A stretch of 64,000 nt of DNA from Polaribacter aquimarinus (GTDB lineage Bacteria; Bacteroidota; Bacteroidia; Flavobacteriales; Flavobacteriaceae): the NCBI RefSeq assembly GCF_003129485.1, contig NZ_QFFG01000003.1, positions 62,001 to 126,000 of the forward strand, in the 5' to 3' direction. The notes under the pieces are model-generated. The model was not told where the DNA came from. It searched no databases and was given only the letters and a program-made list of their open reading frames with translations. The position numbers and the translations under genes were made by a program. This document shows positions 17,122-25,344 of this stretch, piece after piece; position 1 is the first letter of the stretch, and the number at the start of each line of letters is the position of its first letter.

Positions 17122-18252
17122 TTATGAAAACATATCTTTTACCTTTTCAAAAAAGGACTTGTCAGATTTGTTCGGATTTGGTACAAAATTCTCATTTTCA
17201 GACATTTTTTCAAAAAATTGTCTTTGTTCTTTATTCAATTCTTGAGGTGTCCAAACATTAATATGAATTAAAAAGTCTCCTGTTCCATAACGCTCAATAC
17301 TTGGCAAACCTTTTCCTTTTAAACGTAAGATTTTACCTGATTGCGTACCTGCCTCAATTTTAATTTTAACCTTACCAGTTACAGTTTCTACTTCTTTACT
17401 TGTTCCTAAAACTGCTTCAGAAAAGTTTACATATAAGTCGTAATGAATATTTGTGCCTTCTCTTTTTAAAGTTTCGTGAGGAATTTCTTCAATTAACACT
17501 AATAAATCACCAGCAATTGAGTTTTTACCAGGAGCTTCATTACCCTTACCTCCTACTTTTAACTGCACTCCCTCGGTTACACCTGCAGGAATATTGATAG
17601 ATACTGTTTCTTCTTCAATAATTAAACCTTGTGCATCTGCACCATTAGGTTTACTATTCATTATTTCTCCAGCACCAGAACACATTCCACAAGTAGTTGC
17701 AGTTTGCATTCTTCCTAAAATAGTATTAGTCACACGCATTTGTTGACCAGAACCATTACAAGTTGTACAGGTTTTATAAGTAACTCCGTTTGCTTGAACT
17801 TTTCTACGAACTTTAACTTTCTTTTCAATTCCTTTTGCAATTTCTTCTAAAGTTAATTTTACACGAATACGCATATTACTTCCTTTAACTCTAGCTTGAC
17901 GCTGGCCTCCTCCGCCAAAACCACCAAAGCCGCCACCGAAACCACCACCTCCAAAGATGTCTCCAAATTGACTGAATATATCATCCATATTCATTCCGCC
18001 ACCACCGAAGCCACCTCCTTGAGGTCCATCAAAAGCAGCGTGACCATATTGGTCATATCTTGCTTTTTTGTTTTCATCACTTAAAACTTCATAAGCTTCT
18101 GCAGCTTTTTTAAAGTTTTCTTCAGCTACTTTATCATCTGGATTTTTATCTGGATGGTATTTGATAGCCATCTTTCTGTAGGCTTTCTTTATTTCTGCTT
18201 TTGATGCAGATTTTGATATCCCTAATACTTCGTAAAAATCTTGTTTTGCCAT
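17122..18252 (-). CDS. dnaJ: Chaperone protein DnaJ (Hsp40)
   Basis: This 376-aa protein has a J domain (HPD at residues 33-35), a Gly/Phe-rich linker (~75-118), a zinc-binding region and C-terminal substrate-binding domains. It stimulates DnaK ATPase and delivers unfolded clients. The zinc region has only two CxxCxGxG motifs, Cys162/165 and Cys188/191, instead of four. The sequence between them (RVTNTILGRMQTAT) matches the region between motifs 2 and 3, so zinc centre I (motifs 1 and 4) is missing while centre II is kept. It lies 68 bp downstream of grpE, a gap filled by a heptad-periodic inverted repeat. Confidence 0.95.
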   Translation of the reverse strand: MAKQDFYEVLGISKSASKAEIKKAYRKMAIKYHPDKNPDDKVAEENFKKAAEAYEVLSDENKKARYDQYGHAAFDGPQGGGFGGGGMNMDDIFSQFGDIFGGGGFGGGFGGFGGGGQRQARVKGSNMRIRVKLTLEEIAKGIEKKVKVRRKVQANGVTYKTCTTCNGSGQQMRVTNTILGRMQTATTCGMCSGAGEIMNSKPNGADAQGLIIEEETVSINIPAGVTEGVQLKVGGKGNEAPGKNSIAGDLLVLIEEIPHETLKREGTNIHYDLYVNFSEAVLGTSKEVETVTGKVKIKIEAGTQSGKILRLKGKGLPSIERYGTGDFLIHINVWTPQELNKEQRQFFEKMSENENFVPNPNKSDKSFFEKVKDMFS

Positions 18253-18320
18253 AATTTTTCAATTATCAATTAACAATAATCAATGATCAGTGGTAATTGT
18301 ACGTTGTTAATTGTAATTAA
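18253..18320. repeat. Heptad-periodic inverted repeat A (CAATnnn) in the dnaJ-grpE spacer
   Basis: On the plus strand CAAT recurs at 18260, 18267, 18274 and 18281, then CAGT at 18288, each exactly 7 nt apart. Arms CAATTAACAA (18267-18276) and TTGTTAATTG (18304-18313) are perfect reverse complements. The minus strand also reads in 7-nt steps (CAATTAA, CAACGTA, CAATTAC). The element fills the whole 68-bp gap. Confidence 0.65.
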
Positions 18321-18869
18321 TTATTGTCCGATAACCACTTTTGGGTAACGAATTATCTTATCTCCTAACTTATATCCTTTTTCTACACAATCGATTACTT
18401 TACCTTTTAAATCTTCTGAAGGTGCAGGAATTTGTGTAATCGCTTCGTGAATTTCTGCATCAAAAACATCACCAGCTTTGGTTTCTATTTTTGATAATCC
18501 TTTTTGCTCTAAAGTGTTATAAAATTTATTATAAATTAATAGAACACCTTTTCTTAATTCTTCTGCTTCTTTATCTTCTTCTATATGTGACAAAGCGCGT
18601 TCAAAATCATCTATCACTGGCAGTAAAGATGTCATTACTTCTTGACCCGCCGTTTTAAACAGCTCTATTCTTTCTCTAGAAGTTCTTTTTTTATAATTTT
18701 CAAACTCGGCAAATAAACGTAAAAACTTATCTTTTTCTGCTTGAATTAACTCTTCAGCAGTAGGTTCTTTTTTCTCAACAACTTCCTCAACCTCTTGATT
18801 TTCTTCTACTTGAATATTTTCTTGCTCGTTTAGTATTTCTTCTTCTTTTATATTTTCTTTCTTACTCAT
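18321..18869 (-). CDS. grpE: Nucleotide exchange factor GrpE
   Basis: Starting at the ATG at 18869 gives 182 aa; the ATG at 18923 would read through two palindromes and is rejected. A Glu-rich N-terminal ~50 residues is followed by the long dimerising helix (AEFENYKKRTSRERIELFKTA) and the C-terminal beta domain with VGDVFDAEIHEAI-type sequence (here AGDVFDAEIHEAIT) and VIDCVEKGYKLGDKIIRYPKV. It releases ADP from DnaK. It is the first gene of the grpE-dnaJ operon. No CIRCE element is present; two other palindromes lie upstream. Confidence 0.95.
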   Translation of the reverse strand: MSKKENIKEEEILNEQENIQVEENQEVEEVVEKKEPTAEELIQAEKDKFLRLFAEFENYKKRTSRERIELFKTAGQEVMTSLLPVIDDFERALSHIEEDKEAEELRKGVLLIYNKFYNTLEQKGLSKIETKAGDVFDAEIHEAITQIPAPSEDLKGKVIDCVEKGYKLGDKIIRYPKVVIGQ

Positions 18870-18883
18870 TTCTTTGTAATCGT

Positions 18884-18920
18884 TAAATTGTATACAATTT
18901 ATTGGCAAAAATGTTGCCAA
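18884..18920. promoter_or_regulatory. Two abutting palindromes in the grpE promoter region
   Basis: TAAATTGTATACAATTTA (18884-18901) is an 18-bp perfect palindrome with a GTATAC core. Directly next to it TTGGCAA (18902-18908) and TTGCCAA (18914-18920) are inverted around 5 bp. On the minus strand the second repeat exactly fills a 19-nt space between TTTG (18924-18921) and a partial -7 match TAAATTG (18901-18895). Confidence 0.45.
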
Positions 18921-18923
18921 CAA

Positions 18924-18952
18924 AAAAATAGTGTCAAATTGACACTATTTTT
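18924..18952 (-). terminator. Terminator of murA
   Basis: AATAGTGTCAA and TTGACACTATT form a near-perfect hairpin flanked by A and T runs, 22 bp beyond the murA stop and just upstream of the grpE promoter region. Confidence 0.75.
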
Positions 18953-18973
18953 AAATATTAAAATTAAAAAAAA

Positions 18974-20284
18974 TTAGTCATTCATTCTTTCAATTTTAGC
19001 ACCAATCGATTTTAATCGTGCTTCAATATTTTCGTAACCTCTGTCTATCTGTTCAATATTATTAATAATACTTGTACCGTTTGCAGAAAGTGCCGCAATT
19101 AAAAGAGAAATACCAGCTCTAATGTCTGGAGAAGTCATTTTGGTTGCTTTTAATTGTGATTTATGATTTTGCCCAATTACTGTTGCTCTATGTGGATCAC
19201 ATAAAATAACTTTAGCTCCCATATCTATTAATTTATCGACAAAGAACAAGCGACTTTCAAACATTTTTTGATGAATTAAAACCGTTCCTTTAGCTTGCGT
19301 CGCAATGACCAAAACAATACTTAACAAATCTGGAGTAAACCCTGGCCAAGGAGCATCTGCCACTGTTAAAACAGAACCATCAATATAGTTTTGAATTTCA
19401 TAAGAATTTTGTTCAGGAATGTAAATATCATCTCCCCTTTTTTCAAGTTGAATTCCTAATTTTCTAAATACATTTGGTATTTGACCTAAATTCTCCCAGC
19501 TTACATTTTTGATAGTCAATTCTGATTGTGTCATTACAGCAACACCAATCCAAGAACCAATTTCAATCATATCTGGCAAAACTGTATGCTCGCATCCACC
19601 TAAGTTACCAACACCAGTTATTTTTAACAAATTTGAACCTACGCCTTCAATTTTTGCTCCCATAGCATTCAGCATTTTACACAATTGTTGAATGTAAGGT
19701 TCGCAAGCAGCATTGTAAATAGTAGTAGTACCTGTTGCTAAAACTGCAGCCATAATAATGTTTGCAGTTCCTGTAACAGAAGCCTCATCTAATAACATAT
19801 CAGTTCCGAAAAGTTCATCTGCTTCTACACCGTAAAACTTTTCTTCTTTGTTATATCTGAATTTTGCGCCAAGTCTAATAAAACCTTCAAAATGGGTATC
19901 TAAACGTCTACGTCCAATTTTATCTCCTCCAGGACGTGGAATATATCCTCTACCAAAACGAGCTAATAAAGGTCCAACAATCATAATAGAACCTCTTAAG
20001 GAGCTTCCATCACGTTTAAAATCATCGGATTCTAAATACGGTAAATCAATTTCATCTGCTTGAAAAGCGTAAGAATTAGCGCTCAATTTTTCGACCTTAA
20101 CTCCTAATTCACCTAAAATAAAAATGAGTTTATTTACATCAATAATATCTGGAACATTATTTACAACTACTCGTTCTGGAGTTAGTAAAACCGCACATAA
20201 TATTTGTAAAACTTCGTTTTTTGCTCCTTGTGGTGTTATTGTTCCATTTAACTTATGACCACCTTCAATTTTAAATGATGCCAT
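18974..20284 (-). CDS. murA: UDP-N-acetylglucosamine 1-carboxyvinyltransferase with Asp in place of catalytic Cys
   Basis: This 436-aa enzyme catalyses the first committed step of peptidoglycan synthesis, transferring enolpyruvate from PEP to UDP-GlcNAc. The inside-out alpha/beta barrel signatures are present, including GAKNEVLQILCAVLL at residue 20 and the active-site loop RPGGDKIGRRRLD. In E. coli the residue after PGG is Cys115, the target alkylated by fosfomycin. Here it is Asp121 (codon GAT at 19924-19922). Cys-to-Asp MurA enzymes are active but fosfomycin-resistant, as known from mycobacteria. Its ATG overlaps the stop of the DUF4290 gene by one base. Confidence 0.96.
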   Translation of the reverse strand: MASFKIEGGHKLNGTITPQGAKNEVLQILCAVLLTPERVVVNNVPDIIDVNKLIFILGELGVKVEKLSANSYAFQADEIDLPYLESDDFKRDGSSLRGSIMIVGPLLARFGRGYIPRPGGDKIGRRRLDTHFEGFIRLGAKFRYNKEEKFYGVEADELFGTDMLLDEASVTGTANIIMAAVLATGTTTIYNAACEPYIQQLCKMLNAMGAKIEGVGSNLLKITGVGNLGGCEHTVLPDMIEIGSWIGVAVMTQSELTIKNVSWENLGQIPNVFRKLGIQLEKRGDDIYIPEQNSYEIQNYIDGSVLTVADAPWPGFTPDLLSIVLVIATQAKGTVLIHQKMFESRLFFVDKLIDMGAKVILCDPHRATVIGQNHKSQLKATKMTSPDIRAGISLLIAALSANGTSIINNIEQIDRGYENIEARLKSIGAKIERMND

Positions 20285-20934
20285 TAATATCTCTTTCTAT
20301 TTTTATTATTGTGATGTTGTTTCTTATGATTACTTTTTGAATGATTTTGACCTTGTGAGTTTCTTTTTCTCAGTAGATTTTTACTATCAGTCAATTCTTC
20401 TTCTGAGTTTCTTAAATCTAGTTTTCCATCAGATAAATCATATAAATGATTGAAAATAACAGCATCATCAACAGTGTCTTTGTTCCAATTTAAATAACAC
20501 TTTTTCATATGATTGGCAATAGTATACACTAAGGCTTCTCTTTTTTCGCCTTCCTCCCAACTTAAAGCAACATCTATCATTGTTTGAATGTTGTTACCAT
20601 AATAACGGTATCTAGAAGCTGATTTTGGATATGCCAAAGCCTCAGGTTTTTCTTGTAATTCTTCTTTTGAAGGTTGTGGATATGGAGATTCTGCATCTAA
20701 TTTAAAATCTGCCATAATATACAATTGATCCCACAATTTATGCTTAAAATCAGGGACATCACGTAAATGCGGTTGTAAATTCCCCATTACATCTACAATT
20801 GCTTTCGCCATTTTATCGCGTTCTTCTTTAGTTTCTAAAGCAACACAATGGTCTACTAATTTCTGTATATGTCTACCGTATTCTGGGATAATCATTAACG
20901 GTCTTTCTGAATTGTATTCTAAATCGAATGTCAT
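20284..20934 (-). CDS. DUF4290 family protein
   Basis: This 216-aa cytosolic protein belongs to the Bacteroidota-specific DUF4290 family, recognised from the opening LEYNSERPLMIIPEYGRHIQ and the HCVALETKEERDKMAKAIVD helix. The C-terminal ~35 residues are Asn/Lys/His-rich (HSKSNHKKQHHNNKNRKR) and probably disordered and nucleic-acid or wall-polymer binding; this is a guess from charge. It directly precedes murA with a one-base stop/start overlap, so it is co-expressed with cell-wall synthesis. Function is not known. Confidence 0.82.
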   Translation of the reverse strand: MTFDLEYNSERPLMIIPEYGRHIQKLVDHCVALETKEERDKMAKAIVDVMGNLQPHLRDVPDFKHKLWDQLYIMADFKLDAESPYPQPSKEELQEKPEALAYPKSASRYRYYGNNIQTMIDVALSWEEGEKREALVYTIANHMKKCYLNWNKDTVDDAVIFNHLYDLSDGKLDLRNSEEELTDSKNLLRKRNSQGQNHSKSNHKKQHHNNKNRKRY

Positions 20935-21065
20935 TTATGTATTATTTGTGAAGTGTGTTCTAAAAGTCTTTTTTCTGGGATAAAAACAATTGAACTGACA
21001 ACTCTTTATTTGTAGTTATTTATCGTTGCAAAATAACACTTTATTTTTGTTTTTAGATTGATTTT

Positions 21066-23387
21066 TTAACCAATCACTTTTAATTTAGCAAATTGCAATA
21101 ATAATTTCTTTTTCCCTACTGTACTAAACTTTATTTCTGCTTTTTTATTAGGTCCTTTTCCTTCTAAAGCAATTACTTCACCTGCACCAAATCTGTTGTG
21201 TTCTACAATATTACCCACAACAATATTCTCATCAAATAAATTTGATTTTGATGTGGCTTGAGATACTTTTTTTAAGTTTTTAGGAATTATAATTTCTTTC
21301 TTTTTTACAAAATCGCGCTCCATTTTTTTACGTTGAATTGGTTTCTGAAAACGAATACCTTTAGGTGCATCATCAAAAATACTTTTATCTACAAACCTAT
21401 TAATTGAAGGTTCTGGAGCTTTTGGAGTGATGTAATGTAAATATTGATCATCTATTTCTTCTAAAAAACGACTGGGTTCTGCATCAACTAATTTCCCCCA
21501 TCTGTAACGTGTTTGTGCATAAGATAAATAGGCAACTTTTTCTGCTCTTGTTAGTGCAACATAGAACAATCTGCGCTCCTCTTCTAACTCACTTCGGGTA
21601 TTCATACTCATTGCAGAAGGAAATAAGTTTTCTTCTAAACCAACAATATAAACGTATAAATACTCTAATCCTTTAGATTGATGAATGGTCATTAAAGAAA
21701 CTGTTGGTTTATCATCTTCTTTTTTAGCGTCAAAATCTGTCGCCAATGCTACATCTTCTAAAAACGATGTTAAGGAAGCATCTTCACCTTCTTCAATTTT
21801 ATCAGTAATAAAATCTTTAATTCCGTTTAAAAGTTCCTGAACATTTTCTACTTTACTCACTGCTTCAGGAGTTCCATCTTTCTCTAAATCTTTAATTAAT
21901 CTGGTTTCTTTTACAACAGTTTCAGCAATTTCAAAAGCATTTTTAGTTTGACTTTCTATTTGCAAACGCAAAATCATATTCATGAAATTCTGAAGTTTAT
22001 TTTTGGTTCCAGAATTTATTTTGACATCGATTTTATCAATATATTTTATGATTTCAAAAATTGATTTTTTGTAATGATTTGCTGCGATAGTTAATCGATC
22101 TATTGTAGTTGCACCAATTCCTCTTGCTGGATAATTGATGATTCTCTTTAATGCTTCCTCATCATTTGGATTGATTAAAATGCGCAAATACGATAGAATG
22201 TCTTTTATTTCTTTTCGTTGATAAAAAGAGATTCCACCATAAATTTTATAGTCGATGTTTTTTTTACGCAATGCATCTTCTATAGCTCTAGATTGAGAGT
22301 TTGTTCTGTACAAAACACAAAAATTATCAGGAGATAATTGATTATTCATCATATTTTCCCAAATGGATTGTGCCACAAAACGTCCTTCTTCTCCATCAGA
22401 AATGGTGCGCATTACATTTATAGAATCCCCAGCATCATTAGAAGTCCAAACTTCTTTATCTAACTTGGTTTTGTTTCTTGCAATAACAGAGTTTGCTGCA
22501 TTTACGATATTCTTTGTAGAACGATAATTCTGTTCTAACTTAAAGGTTTTCACATCAGGATAATCCTTTTGAAAATTCAAAATATTCTGAATATTTGCTC
22601 CCCTAAAACTATAAATACTTTGACTATCATCACCTACCACACAAATATTACCAAATTTATCTGCTAAAGCACGAACAATGATATATTGAGAATGATTCGT
22701 ATCTTGATACTCATCTACCATAATATATCTAAAACGGTCTTGATATTTTGCCAAAACATCTGGAAAACGTGCTAATAATTCGTTGGTTCTCAACAATAAA
22801 TCGTCAAAATCCATTGCTCCTGATTTAAAGCATCTGTCTACATATTCTTTATAAATATCGCCTACTTTTGGTCGGCTTGCGTGTAAATCTGCTTCTTGTA
22901 AATCAGAATTATTAAAATATGCTCTGACCGTTATTAAACTATTTTTAAAAGATGAGATTCTGCCTAAAATCTGTTTGGGTTTGTAACGTTCTTTATCTAA
23001 ATTCATTTCTTTGATAATAGCTGTTATCAAACGAACTGAATCTTGGGTATCGTAAATGGTAAAGTTTGATGGAAAACCTAATTTATCAGCTTCAGAGCGT
23101 AAAATTCTTGCAAAAACCGAGTGAAAAGTTCCCATCCAGAGATTTTTGGCTTCACTAACTCCTACCACTCCTGCAATTCTTTCTTTCATCTCTCTTGCAG
23201 CTTTATTGGTAAATGTGAGCGACAAAATATTAAAAGCGTCAACGCCTTGTTGCATTAAATGCGCTATTCTGTACGTTAATACTCTTGTCTTACCAGAACC
23301 TGCACCCGCAATAATAATCATTGGGCCATCTTTCTGAATTACAGCTTGTTTTTGCGCTTCGTTTAAAGAATTTAAATAGGTATTCAA
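21066..23387 (-). CDS. UvrD/PcrA-type superfamily 1 DNA helicase
   Basis: This 773-aa protein starts at a TTG (23387-23385); the N-terminus from there, MNTYLNSLNEAQKQAV, matches the usual family start. Helicase motifs are in order: Walker A AGAGSGKTRVLTYR (~residues 27-40), motif Ia SLTFTNKAAREMKER, Walker B MVDEYQDTNHSQY, motif III VVGDDSQSIYSFRGA, motif IV QNYRST and motif VI FYVALTRAEK. It unwinds DNA 3' to 5' in nucleotide-excision and mismatch repair and removes stalled RecA or RNA polymerase. The C-terminal ~50 residues (VGNIVEHNRFGAGEVIALEG) form the Tudor-like fold typical of PcrA. Confidence 0.93.
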   Translation of the reverse strand: MNTYLNSLNEAQKQAVIQKDGPMIIIAGAGSGKTRVLTYRIAHLMQQGVDAFNILSLTFTNKAAREMKERIAGVVGVSEAKNLWMGTFHSVFARILRSEADKLGFPSNFTIYDTQDSVRLITAIIKEMNLDKERYKPKQILGRISSFKNSLITVRAYFNNSDLQEADLHASRPKVGDIYKEYVDRCFKSGAMDFDDLLLRTNELLARFPDVLAKYQDRFRYIMVDEYQDTNHSQYIIVRALADKFGNICVVGDDSQSIYSFRGANIQNILNFQKDYPDVKTFKLEQNYRSTKNIVNAANSVIARNKTKLDKEVWTSNDAGDSINVMRTISDGEEGRFVAQSIWENMMNNQLSPDNFCVLYRTNSQSRAIEDALRKKNIDYKIYGGISFYQRKEIKDILSYLRILINPNDEEALKRIINYPARGIGATTIDRLTIAANHYKKSIFEIIKYIDKIDVKINSGTKNKLQNFMNMILRLQIESQTKNAFEIAETVVKETRLIKDLEKDGTPEAVSKVENVQELLNGIKDFITDKIEEGEDASLTSFLEDVALATDFDAKKEDDKPTVSLMTIHQSKGLEYLYVYIVGLEENLFPSAMSMNTRSELEEERRLFYVALTRAEKVAYLSYAQTRYRWGKLVDAEPSRFLEEIDDQYLHYITPKAPEPSINRFVDKSIFDDAPKGIRFQKPIQRKKMERDFVKKKEIIIPKNLKKVSQATSKSNLFDENIVVGNIVEHNRFGAGEVIALEGKGPNKKAEIKFSTVGKKKLLLQFAKLKVIG

Positions 23388-23514
23388 TAGTTTATTTTGA
23401 AAGAATTTGAAAGCGTGAATTTAGCCAAACTATTCGTTTTTATAAAACAAGGTTGTTAGTTTTTATTCACAAGTTAAATTTATACCTTTAGGGCTGAACT
23501 TTTTAATTTATCTT

Positions 23515-24777
23515 ATGAAATATTTATCAATTGTTTTTGTTTTTTTATTGACATTATCAGTTAACGCTCAAGATTTAGATTTTTCAAAAATTGAAAAAAA
23601 AGTTATTGAATGGAGACGTCATTTTCATCAAAACCCAGAATTATCTAACAGAGAATTTAAAACAGCAAAAACTATTGCTAAACATTTAAAATCTCTTGGT
23701 ATTGAAGTTCAGGAAAATGTTGCTAAAACTGGAGTTGTAGGAATTTTGAAAGGAAAAAAACCAGGAAAAGTGGTTGCACTTCGTGCAGATATTGATGCTC
23801 TACCAGTAACAGAAAGAAATAATTTACCTTTTAAATCTAACGTGAAGTCAACTTTCTTAGGAAAAGATATTGGGGTAATGCATGCCTGTGGACATGATAC
23901 ACACATCGCTATTTTAATGGGTGTTGCCGAATTATTGTCAAAAAATAGAGATAAAATTAAAGGGACTGTAAAGTTCATATTTCAACCAGCAGAAGAAGGT
24001 CCACCTCCAGGAGAAGAAGGAGGAGCAAAATTAATGATTAAAGAAGGTGTTTTAAATAATCCTAAAGTAGATGCTATTTTTGGACTTCATATCAATTCAT
24101 TAACACCTGTAGGAACTATTAAATATAAAAAAGGTGGAATTATGGCTTCTGTTGAACGTTTTGTTATTAATGTTAAAGGAAAACAAACTCACGGGTCTCA
24201 ACCTTGGTCTGGGGTTGATCCTATTTTAATTTCAGCTAAAATTATAGACGGTTTGCAAACTATTATCAGTAGAGAATCTCAATTAACAAATGAAGCTGCA
24301 GTAATAACAGTTGGTAAGATTACTTCAGGATCGCGTTTTAATATTATTCCAGAATCTGCTGAAATGATTGGAACAGTTAGAACTTTAGATCCAAAAATGA
24401 GAACTCATATTGAAACTAGAATGAAAGAGATGGTTACTACACTAGCAAAAGCTTATGGAGGTGAAGCAACTATTACATTTCAAAACAATACCTCCATTAC
24501 TTACAACGACCCAAAACTCACCCAAAAAATGTTGCCTTCTTTAAGAAAAGCAGCAGGAAAAGAAAACGTAAAAATTATGAAAGCGACCACTGGTGGTGAA
24601 GATTTTTCATATTTTCAAGAAGTTGTTCCTGGAATGTACTTCTTTTTAGGAGGAATGACTCCAGGAAATAAAGAACCTTTTCCACATCATACACCAGATT
24701 TTAAAATTGATGAAAGTGGATTAATTTTAGGCGTAAAAGCAATGATTCAACTAACTTTTGATTATTTGAACAATTAA
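23515..24777 (+). CDS. Secreted M20-family amidohydrolase (N-acyl-amino-acid hydrolase type)
   Basis: This 420-aa protein has a signal peptide ending near SVNAQ. The M20D hydrolase fold is recognised from WRRHFHQNPELSNREF, the metal and catalytic region RADIDALPV and HACGHDTHIAILMG, the catalytic EE pair in FQPAEEGPPPGEEGGAK, and the C-terminal TGGEDFSYF and PHHTPDF. Family members cleave N-acyl or indole-acetyl amino acids or aminobenzoyl-glutamate with two zinc ions. Export to the periplasm suggests scavenging of acylated amino acids or peptides. The next gene follows by one base. Confidence 0.88.
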   Translation: MKYLSIVFVFLLTLSVNAQDLDFSKIEKKVIEWRRHFHQNPELSNREFKTAKTIAKHLKSLGIEVQENVAKTGVVGILKGKKPGKVVALRADIDALPVTERNNLPFKSNVKSTFLGKDIGVMHACGHDTHIAILMGVAELLSKNRDKIKGTVKFIFQPAEEGPPPGEEGGAKLMIKEGVLNNPKVDAIFGLHINSLTPVGTIKYKKGGIMASVERFVINVKGKQTHGSQPWSGVDPILISAKIIDGLQTIISRESQLTNEAAVITVGKITSGSRFNIIPESAEMIGTVRTLDPKMRTHIETRMKEMVTTLAKAYGGEATITFQNNTSITYNDPKLTQKMLPSLRKAAGKENVKIMKATTGGEDFSYFQEVVPGMYFFLGGMTPGNKEPFPHHTPDFKIDESGLILGVKAMIQLTFDYLNN

Positions 24778-24778
24778 A

Positions 24779-25291
24779 ATGGAAGATAAAATTATAGAGA
24801 GTATCGCTTATATATTACCTGCTTTAGTTGTTGGGTTTGTGGCTTTTTATATGTTTAAAAGCTTATTAAAACAACAAAACTCAGAAAGAAAATTAGAGTT
24901 AATCAAACAGAAAAAGAAAGAATCATTACCTATAAAATTGCAAGCCTATGAAAGAATGTTGCTATTTTGTGAGCGTATAAATCCTACCAAAATTGTAGTA
25001 AGAATTAAACCCATTTCTAACAAAACAGAAGATTATTTACAATTATTACTATCTAATATAGAACAAGAGTTTGAACACAATTTAGTACAACAGATTTATA
25101 TTTCTGATACTACTTGGACAGCTGTTTTAGGTGCAAAAAATGCTACCATAAATAAATTGAAACAAGTAGCAGAAAGTTCTAACTCTGCAAACGATTTACG
25201 AGAAAACATATTGATAGATTACTCTAAAACCCTACCTCCTACTGATACCGCAATTAGTTTTATTAAAAATGAAGTAAAAAACATACTATAA
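24779..25291 (+). CDS. Membrane-anchored conserved flavobacterial protein (DUF7935-like)
   Basis: This 170-aa protein has one N-terminal membrane segment (residues ~8-30, IAYILPALVVGFVAFYMF), a basic linker, and a ~120-residue cytosolic domain containing KLQAYERMLLFCERINPTKIVVRI. I recognise it as a conserved uncharacterised flavobacterial family, probably DUF7935. It is next to the M20 hydrolase gene (one-base gap), so likely co-transcribed, with a terminator right after the stop. Function unknown. Confidence 0.7.
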   Translation: MEDKIIESIAYILPALVVGFVAFYMFKSLLKQQNSERKLELIKQKKKESLPIKLQAYERMLLFCERINPTKIVVRIKPISNKTEDYLQLLLSNIEQEFEHNLVQQIYISDTTWTAVLGAKNATINKLKQVAESSNSANDLRENILIDYSKTLPPTDTAISFIKNEVKNIL

Positions 25292-25318
25292 AAAAGACTC
25301 CAAAACGGAGCCTTTTTT
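25290..25318. terminator. Bidirectional terminator between convergent genes
   Basis: AAAAAAGACTCC pairs with GGAGCCTTTTTT (one mismatch) around an AAAAC loop. It serves the membrane-anchored protein gene on the plus strand and btuB on the minus strand. Confidence 0.8.
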
Positions 25319-25344
25319 ATACTTTTCAATAGTTATAACACGAA

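Noticed and set aside
18870..18923. N-terminal extension of GrpE to an upstream ATG
   Set aside because: It would translate two palindromes and the likely promoter; family alignment supports the start at 18869.
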